A stretch of 64,000 bases of DNA from Flavobacterium alvei (GTDB taxonomy: Bacteria; Bacteroidota; Bacteroidia; Flavobacteriales; Flavobacteriaceae): positions 1 to 64,000 of the forward strand of contig NZ_PQVG01000009.1 in assembly GCF_002920895.1 (NCBI RefSeq), written 5' to 3'. Numbering within the stretch: the first letter of the stretch is position 1; each line of letters starts with the position of its first letter. The position numbers and the translations under genes are program-made. Shown here one piece after another: positions 25,829 through 34,253 of the stretch. The notes beneath the pieces were generated by a model. That model was given only the letters and a program-made list of their open reading frames with translations, was not told where the DNA came from and searched no databases.

Positions 25829-27166
25829 ATGATGAAAGATATCTCTATAATTATTGCACTCTTTTTAACTAGTATTTTTTCCTATGGAAAAGATTATTAT
25901 GTTGCACCAAATGGGAATGATTCCAATATTGGTAGTAAAGACCAGCCTGTTGAGACCATAAAAAGAGCACAAGAATTAGCCAGTTCGGGAGATACTGTTT
26001 ACATCAGGGGTGGACTTTATTCGATGAGGGAAGATCAAATAGCGAGCTATCAACGAGCTTATGCTTATGTCACACAACTAGACAAAAACGGCATCAGTTA
26101 TTTGGCTTATGCTAACGAAATTCCAGTATTTGATTATAAAAACGTTAAACCTACAAATAAACGTGTTGTCGCTTTTTTTGTCAAAGGAGATCATATTCAC
26201 GTTAAAGGCATTGAAGTTATTGGTGTTCAAGTAACCATAACAGGGCATACTCAATCCGAATGTTTTGAGGTTCAAGGCAGCAACAACACATTGGAACAAC
26301 TGAAAATGCACGACGGAATGGCTATAGGAGTTTATATGCTTTCGGGTTCCAATAATCTCATCTTAAATTGTGATGCCTACAACAACTGGGATTCTGTTTC
26401 AGAAGGAGCAAAAGGAGGAAATACTGATGGTTATGGCGCACATCTCAAAAAAGGAAGTGTCAATAACATTTTCAGGGGGTGCCGAGCTTGGTTTAACAGC
26501 GATGATGGATTCGATTTAATCAACAATGCAGAACCCGTTTTAATAGAAAATTGCTGGGCTTTTTATAATGGTTTAACATCCGATTTTGTGAGTCGTGGTG
26601 ATGGCAATGGGTTTAAAGTTGGAGGTTATGCCAAAGGTAGAAGGCCTTATAATGATGTCGTGGAGAATTTCACCCCAATTCCCAAAAACACCATCCGTTT
26701 TTGTTTGGCTGTCGGAAACAAACAAGGTGGTTTTTATGCCAATCATCATTTAGAAGGAAATTATTGGTACAACAACACCGCTTATAAAAACCGAGTAAAC
26801 TACGATATGTTAAATTGTTTAGCCCTAAATCCAACCGATTTTGGTTCTGATGGCCCAGGTTGGAATCACGAAATGGTCAACAACTTAGGTTTTGCTGCTA
26901 AAGCAAAAGAATTAGGAAATATTGACAAATCACGTTGTGTGTTGAAAACGAATTATTTTGATTTAAATGTTTCTTCATCGGATTTTCTAAGCCTTGACGA
27001 AAGTTTTCTAACAGAGCCAAGACAAGCTGATGGAAGTCTGCCTAAAACAGACTTTTTAAAATTAGCTCCTTCCAGTAAATTAATCAATGCAGGAACTAAT
27101 ATTGGATTTCCATTTCAAGGTAAAGCTCCCGATTTGGGTTGTTTTGAATCCGATGCTAGTCATTAG
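25829..27166 (+). CDS. PL9 pectate / rhamnogalacturonan lyase (no sorting tail)
   Basis: A 445-residue right-handed beta-helix protein with a signal peptide (residues 1-20). The PL9 active-site set known from PelL can be lined up: calcium aspartates Asp200 (GGNTDGYG) and Asp225, Asp226, Asp229 (NSDDGFD), and the proposed base Lys263 (GDGNGFKVGG). Spacing matches the family closely. PL9 enzymes cut polygalacturonate or RG-I by beta-elimination; the RG context favours RG-I. It ends without a T9SS domain, so it is probably periplasmic, unlike its neighbour. It is the tandem paralog of the next gene. Confidence 0.87.
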   Translation: MMKDISIIIALFLTSIFSYGKDYYVAPNGNDSNIGSKDQPVETIKRAQELASSGDTVYIRGGLYSMREDQIASYQRAYAYVTQLDKNGISYLAYANEIPVFDYKNVKPTNKRVVAFFVKGDHIHVKGIEVIGVQVTITGHTQSECFEVQGSNNTLEQLKMHDGMAIGVYMLSGSNNLILNCDAYNNWDSVSEGAKGGNTDGYGAHLKKGSVNNIFRGCRAWFNSDDGFDLINNAEPVLIENCWAFYNGLTSDFVSRGDGNGFKVGGYAKGRRPYNDVVENFTPIPKNTIRFCLAVGNKQGGFYANHHLEGNYWYNNTAYKNRVNYDMLNCLALNPTDFGSDGPGWNHEMVNNLGFAAKAKELGNIDKSRCVLKTNYFDLNVSSSDFLSLDESFLTEPRQADGSLPKTDFLKLAPSSKLINAGTNIGFPFQGKAPDLGCFESDASH

Positions 27167-27232
27167 AACATTAAGATTTTTAAAATAATTGCCATCAAAT
27201 TGTTTCAATACTTTTATGTAAAATTTCAGAAT

Positions 27233-28861
27233 ATGAAAAATAGTATTTTAATCATCACCCTATTTTTAAGTAGTTTGTATTCTTTCGGAGCAACTTTTTA
27301 CGTCGCTCCAAATGGTGTCGATACCAATGCTGGAGACCTAAACAATCCCGTTGAAACAATTCAAAAAGCACAAGCATTGGCTAGTTCAGGGGATACGGTT
27401 TATATAAGAGGCGGACTTTATTCTATGAGGGAAGACCAAATTGCTCGTTATAATAGTATTTGGGCTTATGTAACAGAACTTAATAAAAATGGCATCAGTT
27501 ATTTGGCTTATCCCAATGAAACTCCAATTTTTGATTATAAAAATATTAAACCTGCTGATTATCGCATATTTGCCTTTTTCATTACAGGAAGTAATATTCA
27601 TATTAAAGGGATTGAAGTAGTTGGTGTTCAAGTAACGATATTGACCCATACCCAATCCGAATGTTTTGATATTCAAGGAAGCAATATCACGCTTGAACAA
27701 GTAAAAATGCACGATGGTATGGCTATTGGAGTCTATATGACAAAAGGCTCCAATAACTTGATTCTAAACTGTGATGCCTATAATAATTATGATTCTGTTT
27801 CCGAAAGTGGAGTAGGCGGAAATACGGATGGTTTTGGTTTTCACTTAAAAAAAGGAAGTGTCAATAATGTGATTAGAGGATGTCGTGCTTGGTACAATAG
27901 CGACGATGGTTATGATTTAATCAATAATGCGGAGCCTGTTTTAATTGAAAACTGTTGGGCTTTTAATAATGGCTATTCCATTAGTGGAACCAATAAATTT
28001 GTAAGTCGTGGCGACGGAAATGGTTTCAAAGCCGGTGGATATGGTGCTGGCGGAACTCCTTATACCACTATTCAATCCAGTTACACGCCCATTCCAAAAA
28101 ACACTATTCGATTTTGTCTGGCGGTCAGAAACAAACAAAGCGGTTTTTATGCCAACCACCATTTAGACGGCAATTATTGGTACAACAACACGGCCTATGT
28201 TAACAAAAGAAACTACAATATGTTGAATTGCGTAGCATTAAATGCAACCGATTTTGCCACTGATGGCCCTGGATGGAATCATACCTTGGCAAATAATTTA
28301 GGTTTTGCCGCTACCACGGCCGAATTGGAAAATATAGATAAACCACGTTGCTTCTTAACTTCTAATTATTTTGATATGTCGGTAACGGTTAATAGTTCCG
28401 ATTTTTTAAGTACTGATGAAACGCTTTTAACGGCTCCAAGAGAAGCCGACGGCAGTTTGCCTAAAAATGATTTCCTAAAATTAAAAGCAGGAAGCGACAT
28501 CATTAATGCCGGAACGGATATTGGTTTTACGTTCAAAGGAGCAGCACCTGATTTGGGTTGTTTTGAATTTGATAGTTCATTGGGCTTGAAAGATTTTACC
28601 GAAAAGAAAGGAATATACAATTATCCAAATCCGTTTTCCACGGAAACCAATGTCGTTTTTTATAATGATTCCAACTCTAAAATTACCCTCTCGTTATACA
28701 ATTTGGCGGGTATGAAAGTTATGGATATCCCTGAAAAAACATATTCCAAAGGAGAAAACACGATTGCATTAAAGAGAGACGGATTAGCATCTGGCAATTA
28801 TATTTTGGTGATTAAAAGCGATGACTTTCAAAGAAACAGTAAATTGATTACGATTCAATAA
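27233..28861 (+). CDS. PL9 lyase with T9SS sorting domain
   Basis: The start at ATG 27233 gives MKNSILIITLFLSSLYSFG, a clean signal peptide; the upstream frame at 27200 does not. The beta-helix is closely similar to the preceding gene over its whole length and keeps NTDGFG, NSDDGYD and GDGNGFKAGG, the calcium and lysine sites of PL9. The last about 80 residues (YNYPNPFSTETNVVFY... LASGNYILVIKS) are a type A T9SS C-terminal domain, so the enzyme is predicted to be exported to the cell surface or released. The two paralogs thus appear split between outside and periplasm. Confidence 0.88.
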   Translation: MKNSILIITLFLSSLYSFGATFYVAPNGVDTNAGDLNNPVETIQKAQALASSGDTVYIRGGLYSMREDQIARYNSIWAYVTELNKNGISYLAYPNETPIFDYKNIKPADYRIFAFFITGSNIHIKGIEVVGVQVTILTHTQSECFDIQGSNITLEQVKMHDGMAIGVYMTKGSNNLILNCDAYNNYDSVSESGVGGNTDGFGFHLKKGSVNNVIRGCRAWYNSDDGYDLINNAEPVLIENCWAFNNGYSISGTNKFVSRGDGNGFKAGGYGAGGTPYTTIQSSYTPIPKNTIRFCLAVRNKQSGFYANHHLDGNYWYNNTAYVNKRNYNMLNCVALNATDFATDGPGWNHTLANNLGFAATTAELENIDKPRCFLTSNYFDMSVTVNSSDFLSTDETLLTAPREADGSLPKNDFLKLKAGSDIINAGTDIGFTFKGAAPDLGCFEFDSSLGLKDFTEKKGIYNYPNPFSTETNVVFYNDSNSKITLSLYNLAGMKVMDIPEKTYSKGENTIALKRDGLASGNYILVIKSDDFQRNSKLITIQ

Positions 28862-28871
28862 TACTATTTCT

Positions 28872-31800
28872 ATGAAAAAAAGCATCCTAATTATATTAAC
28901 GCTATTAGTATCAGCTGCAACATTCGCCCAAGAAAAGCCGAATGACAATTTTAATGATATCGAAAAAGACTTTGCTACGCCACCTTACAGTGTTAAAACA
29001 GCGGCTTATTATTATTGGTTAAACGATCATATCTCCAAAGAAGGCGTAGTGAAGGATTTACACGCGATGAAAGAGGCCGGGATTAACCGTGTTTTTATTG
29101 CCACCAATATTCGCAATCGGACAAGTTGGTCAAGAGATTTAACCGGTCAGTCTTTTGGAAAAGCCAAAGTTTTCACGGAAGAATGGTATGAAGTTTTGCA
29201 TACTGCTTTGAAAACGGCCACTGAACTGGATATTGAAGTTGGCTTGTTTAATTGTCCTGGTTGGAGCCAGTCCGGCGGGCCTTGGATCAAGCCAGAGCAA
29301 GCAATGCGCTATTTGGCTTCTTCAGAATTATACGTTAAAGGGTCAACAAAAATTTCAAAATTATTGGCCAAACCTGATTCATTTTTCCAGGATGTGAAAG
29401 TACTTGCTTTTCCGGTAACTGCCGGTTATGGGCAAGATCTTCAGGATAATTCAGATATAAAACTTGTTCCTTCTCAATTGCAATTAATTCCTTCGGCAAA
29501 ACAAGATAGTGCCAAATATGTACTTTCGGGTAACGAACCCACATTAGATATTATTCTTCCAAAACAAACAACGGTTCGCACGCTGTCGTTATACTCAGCA
29601 GGTCATTTGGATGCCACGGCAGAACTCTTTGTAAAAGTGGATGCAGATTTTAAAAGTGTCAAAAAATTTGAAGTCTTTCAAACAAAAAACGTGGAAAATC
29701 TGGCAAAGGTATTCAAACCTGATGCCCGTTTTGATTTGGCTTTAGGGGAAATTCAAGGAAAGAAATTCCGAATTGTCTTTCATCCAAGAGGAACAAAACA
29801 AAGTAAAATCAGTAAAATCAGTTTGGATCAAACTCCAGTTTTGAATAATTATATTGAAAAATCATTGGCAAGGGTAGCCAATTGGGGAGCAGCGAAAGAC
29901 CAAACGAAAGATTTGAAATTCCCCCAGACACAAGAAGTATTAGATATTTCCAAATATATGTCGGCAGATGGTGTTTTAAACTGGAATGTCCCTGCCGGTA
30001 ATTGGTTGATTATGCGAATGGGAATGCGATATATTGATGTCAAGAATGGCCCAGCCTCTTTTGAAGCCGAAGGGTTGGAAGTGGACAAAATGAGTGCGGC
30101 ACATATTGCCGAACATTTTGATGCTTTCATTGGCGATATTATGAAAAGAGTGCCGCCGGAAGACCGAAAAACATTCAAGACAACTGTTATTGACAGTTAT
30201 GAACGTGGCGGACAGAATTTTACCGACGGTTTTTTGGAGGAGTTCAAACAACAATACGGGTATGACGCTACGCCTTTTCTGCCGGTATATGATGGACATA
30301 TTATAGGGAATACTGATATTTCCGAGCGTTTTCTTTGGGATTTACGCCGTCTGGTTGCAGATGATATCTCTTATAAATACGTTGGTGGATTGCGGGATGT
30401 CAGTCATAAATATGGATTGACAACTTGGCTAGAAAACTATGGACATTCTGGTTTTGCGGGAGAATCGCTGCAATATGGAGGACAATCTGACGAGGTTGCA
30501 GGAGAATATTGGTGGTCACCAGGGAAAACGGATGGTAAGTTTGAATCCCGTATCGCCGCTTCGGCAGCTCATATTTATGGTAAAAATAAGGTTTGGGCAG
30601 AATCTTTTACCAGTGGTTCTTGGACAGAAAATTATGCTTTTAGTGCTTATCCCGCCGATCTTAAAAGAGTTGGCGACTGGGCATTTATTGAAGGAATTAA
30701 CAGCACACTGTTACACGTTTACATTCAACAACCTTATGAAGATAAATATCCCGGTGTGGATGCGTGGTTCGGTACCGAATTCAACAGAAAAAATACTTGG
30801 TTCAGACAAATGGACTTGTTTACAACCTATCACAAACGTTGCAATTATATGTTGCAACAGGGTTTAAATAAAGCAGACGTGGCTTATTTTACAGGCGAAG
30901 ACGTGCCCCAAATGTCAGGTGTGGTAAGCCCTGCATTGCCTACGGGTTATGATTATGATTTTATAAATGCCGAAGTCATTTTACGTGATTTGTCTGTTAA
31001 AGACGGTCAGCTTGTATTGCCACACGGTACTTCCTATCGAATATTGGTTCTGCCTAAAAAACAAACTATGCGACCGGAATTATTAAAAAAAATCGAGGAA
31101 TTGGTTGCCCAAGGAGCAGTAATTTTGGGTTCGGCACCAAGCAAATCACCGAGTTTACAAGGATATCCAAATGCAGATTTAGAAGTACAACAATTGGCAC
31201 AAAAATTATGGGGAAATAGTCCAACTAAACAACAGCAGTACGAAAAAGGGATGGTCTTGAATAACATAAACTTATCCGAAGCATTGGCCTTGCTTAAAGC
31301 AACACCCGATTTTTTCTCCGACAATAAAGACATTCACTATAAACATCGCTCAGTAGGCAACAAAGAGATTTATTTCTTAGCCAATTCGAGTACTAAAACT
31401 ATCGACTTTCAAGCCACTTTTCGAGTGAAAGGTTTGCAGCCCGAATTATGGGATCCTTTGACAGGGGAAACTCGTGTTTTGGCAAATTACGAAACATCTG
31501 GGAATGTAACTGCAATACGGTTGCAATTGGTAGCAGTCGGAAGTGCTTTTATTGTATTTAGAAATCCGGGACAGTCCCCTTCAAAAGTAATAAACTCCAA
31601 TTTTCAAGAGCCACTGGTACTAAAAATTTTAAACAATAAATGGGAAGTACAATTTGAAAACGATTCGGTAAAACGAGGACCATCAAAACCAGTAGTCTTC
31701 GAGCAATTGACTGATTGGTCACAAAATAGCGATGAGCGCATTCGTTATTTTTCGGGAACAGCGATTTACACCACGACTTTGAATTTAGAAAAAGGAAACA

Positions 31801-32108
31801 AGGACGAAAATCTCTATCTTGACCTTGGAGAACTCTCCGCTATGGCGAAAGTGAAGATTAATGGGGTCTATGTGGGAGGAGTTTGGACAGTTCCTTATCG
31901 CGTCAATGTCACAGGAAAACTTCACAAGGGACAAAACAAGATAGAAATTACCGTAGTCAATACATGGAAAAACCGATTGATTGGCGATTATTCCTTACCC
32001 GAAAAAGACAAGATTGTACACTCAGAAAATGCCGATTTGAATGCTAAAAGTTCCTTGCAGCAATCGGGACTATTGGGACCGGTAAAACTTATTTCCATCA
32101 AAAATTAA
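28872..32108 (+). CDS. GH106 alpha-L-rhamnosidase
   Basis: A 1078-residue protein with signal peptide (KKSILIILTLLVSAATFA|Q). The N-terminal barrel begins with the GH106 pattern YYYWLNDHISKEGVVKDL and AGINRVFIAT, then GLFNCPGWSQSGGPWI. Later blocks TVIDSYERGGQNF and WAESFTS carry likely catalytic carboxylates. A C-terminal galactose-binding-like module (AKVKINGVYVGGVWTVPYRV) closes the chain. GH106 enzymes release alpha-linked rhamnose from RG-I or RG-II oligosaccharides by inversion. 10 bp after the PL9 gene. A second GH106-like gene lies at 62163. Confidence 0.9.
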   Translation: MKKSILIILTLLVSAATFAQEKPNDNFNDIEKDFATPPYSVKTAAYYYWLNDHISKEGVVKDLHAMKEAGINRVFIATNIRNRTSWSRDLTGQSFGKAKVFTEEWYEVLHTALKTATELDIEVGLFNCPGWSQSGGPWIKPEQAMRYLASSELYVKGSTKISKLLAKPDSFFQDVKVLAFPVTAGYGQDLQDNSDIKLVPSQLQLIPSAKQDSAKYVLSGNEPTLDIILPKQTTVRTLSLYSAGHLDATAELFVKVDADFKSVKKFEVFQTKNVENLAKVFKPDARFDLALGEIQGKKFRIVFHPRGTKQSKISKISLDQTPVLNNYIEKSLARVANWGAAKDQTKDLKFPQTQEVLDISKYMSADGVLNWNVPAGNWLIMRMGMRYIDVKNGPASFEAEGLEVDKMSAAHIAEHFDAFIGDIMKRVPPEDRKTFKTTVIDSYERGGQNFTDGFLEEFKQQYGYDATPFLPVYDGHIIGNTDISERFLWDLRRLVADDISYKYVGGLRDVSHKYGLTTWLENYGHSGFAGESLQYGGQSDEVAGEYWWSPGKTDGKFESRIAASAAHIYGKNKVWAESFTSGSWTENYAFSAYPADLKRVGDWAFIEGINSTLLHVYIQQPYEDKYPGVDAWFGTEFNRKNTWFRQMDLFTTYHKRCNYMLQQGLNKADVAYFTGEDVPQMSGVVSPALPTGYDYDFINAEVILRDLSVKDGQLVLPHGTSYRILVLPKKQTMRPELLKKIEELVAQGAVILGSAPSKSPSLQGYPNADLEVQQLAQKLWGNSPTKQQQYEKGMVLNNINLSEALALLKATPDFFSDNKDIHYKHRSVGNKEIYFLANSSTKTIDFQATFRVKGLQPELWDPLTGETRVLANYETSGNVTAIRLQLVAVGSAFIVFRNPGQSPSKVINSNFQEPLVLKILNNKWEVQFENDSVKRGPSKPVVFEQLTDWSQNSDERIRYFSGTAIYTTTLNLEKGNKDENLYLDLGELSAMAKVKINGVYVGGVWTVPYRVNVTGKLHKGQNKIEITVVNTWKNRLIGDYSLPEKDKIVHSENADLNAKSSLQQSGLLGPVKLISIKN

Positions 32109-32132
32109 TTTAATGATTTATATTTCAACAAG

Positions 32133-34241
32133 ATGAAACATACTTATATTTCTTTTGCAAAAAGGTTTTCAGGAAGCATAAAACTGCTCTTTTTAGTGGC
32201 AATGCTTGCTTTAACGAATCTTTCTTTTGCTCAAATCAAATTTGACAACATTCTCTATGGCGCATCCTATTATCACGAATATATGCCTACCGAACGTCTC
32301 GAAAAAGATGTACAAATGATGCAGGAAGCTGGAGTCTCTGTGGTTCGTCTAGCCGAATCTTCTTGGAGTGGTTTTGAACCACAGGAAGGCAAATTCGAAT
32401 TTGCTTGGATGGATCGAATTATCGACCGTTTGCACAAAGCGGGGATAAAAGTAATAGTTGGTACCCCTACTTATTCTATTCCTGCGTGGTTGGCGCACAA
32501 ATATCCCGAAATGCTTATTGAATATGCCGGCGGTCGGAAAGCCGGTTATGGTATTCGTCAAAATGTTGATTTAACGAATGCTTCCTATTTGTTTTATTCC
32601 GAACGCATTATCCGAAAAATTGCCGAACGTTATGCGAAACATCCTGCCGTGATTGGTTTTCAGGTGGACAACGAAACGCTTACCCGTGGTGTCAATAATC
32701 ACGATTTTCAGGTAGGTTTTGTCAATTATTTGAAAGATAAATTTGGAACCGTTCAAACATTAAACAAAATATGGGGTTTGAACTATTGGGGTATGGCCTT
32801 GAACGATTGGAGTGAATTTCCTGTACGAGACGATGTTACAAATACGGCGCATAAATTGGAATGGGAACGCTATAAAATGAAAGTGATTGCAGATTTTCTG
32901 ACTTGGCAGACCAAAATTGTTGATGAATACAAGCGTCCCGATCAATTTGTTACGCATTGTTTTATGACGACTCCCGAAATAGACAAGCCCCAAACAAGCG
33001 AGTTTATGGATATTTTGGGATTGAACAAATATCCTCCAGCACAGGATAAATGTACCGGAGCCGAATATGCAATGGCAGGAGATTATATCCGCTCTGTGAA
33101 AAAATCCAATTATCTCGTTACCGAAACCACAGGACAAACCACAGGATGGGATTCTAAAGACCAACATCCACCCTATGATGGACAATTGCGCTTGAATATG
33201 TATTCGAATATTGGTTCGGGTGCCAATATGGTGGCGTATTGGCATTGGAGCTCTCTTCATTATGGACAAGAGACCTATTGGAAAGGAATCCTGTCACACG
33301 ATTTGGAACCCAACCGAGTGTATAACGAAATGAAAAAAACGGCACAAGAACTTAAAAAATTTGGTTCTCATCTCGTTAACTTAAAAATCAAACCACAAGT
33401 AGCCATCCTTTTTAGTTATGATTCCAATCACGCCTTAAACATTATGCCATATAAGGATGGTAGCAATGCGTATCGCACACAAACCGACCAGTTGCACCGC
33501 GCTTTGTACAACAACAGCGTGGCAGTGGACTATATTTTTGCTGAAAGACCGAATCTAAATTTAAAAGAGTATAAACTGGTAATTGTTCCGCCTTTATATG
33601 TGGCTTCCGATGCTGTCTTGACAGCGATTTCCGATTATGTAAAAGAAGGTGGTCAAGTAATTATGATGTTCAAAAGTGGATTCACTGATCAAAACTCGAT
33701 GGTACGAACAGAAGTGGCACCAGGACCACTTCGCAAAGCTTGTGGATTCTACTATCAAGAGTTTGCCAACATCGAAAATCTGAAGCTAAAAGACAATCCG
33801 TTTAATGTTGCCGATAAAGAAAATACCGTTTCGGACTGGGCTGAATTGATTATCCCGGAAACAGCCCAACCATTGGCTTATTACGACCACCCATTCTATG
33901 GAAAATATCCTGCGATTACGAGTAATAAATTTGGTAAAGGAACTTTGGTTTATGAGGGTTGCCGCCCTTCCGATATATTGCAAGAAAAAATAGTGATGGC
34001 AGCGATGGAACGTGCTGGCATTAAAACCAGTGACCAAAACATCCATTGGCCTTTAATAACCAAACAAGGGACGAATGATTTTGGTAAAAAAGTCCATTTC
34101 TATTATAATTATTCCTCGAAAGCGGATTCTGTAAGTTATGATTATCCAGACGGAAAAGAGTTAACTTCCGACCGTAAAGTCAAAAAAGGTGGAAAATTAG
34201 ATTTAGAACCTTGGGGCGTTCAAGTTGTCGAAGAAAATTAA
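32133..34241 (+). CDS. GH42 beta-galactosidase
   Basis: A 702-residue protein with signal peptide (about residues 1-34). The GH42 barrel starts YGASYYHEYMP. The acid/base is in QVDNE (Glu181) and the nucleophile in VTETTG (Glu331). A trimerisation-type domain (about 400-620, starting QVAILFSYDSNHAL) and a small C-terminal beta domain follow. GH42 enzymes release terminal galactose from short galacto-oligosaccharides; here galactan side chains of RG-I are the likely substrate. Most GH42 are cytoplasmic, so the signal peptide, common in PUL copies, is notable. Confidence 0.9.
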   Translation: MKHTYISFAKRFSGSIKLLFLVAMLALTNLSFAQIKFDNILYGASYYHEYMPTERLEKDVQMMQEAGVSVVRLAESSWSGFEPQEGKFEFAWMDRIIDRLHKAGIKVIVGTPTYSIPAWLAHKYPEMLIEYAGGRKAGYGIRQNVDLTNASYLFYSERIIRKIAERYAKHPAVIGFQVDNETLTRGVNNHDFQVGFVNYLKDKFGTVQTLNKIWGLNYWGMALNDWSEFPVRDDVTNTAHKLEWERYKMKVIADFLTWQTKIVDEYKRPDQFVTHCFMTTPEIDKPQTSEFMDILGLNKYPPAQDKCTGAEYAMAGDYIRSVKKSNYLVTETTGQTTGWDSKDQHPPYDGQLRLNMYSNIGSGANMVAYWHWSSLHYGQETYWKGILSHDLEPNRVYNEMKKTAQELKKFGSHLVNLKIKPQVAILFSYDSNHALNIMPYKDGSNAYRTQTDQLHRALYNNSVAVDYIFAERPNLNLKEYKLVIVPPLYVASDAVLTAISDYVKEGGQVIMMFKSGFTDQNSMVRTEVAPGPLRKACGFYYQEFANIENLKLKDNPFNVADKENTVSDWAELIIPETAQPLAYYDHPFYGKYPAITSNKFGKGTLVYEGCRPSDILQEKIVMAAMERAGIKTSDQNIHWPLITKQGTNDFGKKVHFYYNYSSKADSVSYDYPDGKELTSDRKVKKGGKLDLEPWGVQVVEEN

Positions 34242-34253
34242 TTGAAGCTAAAT

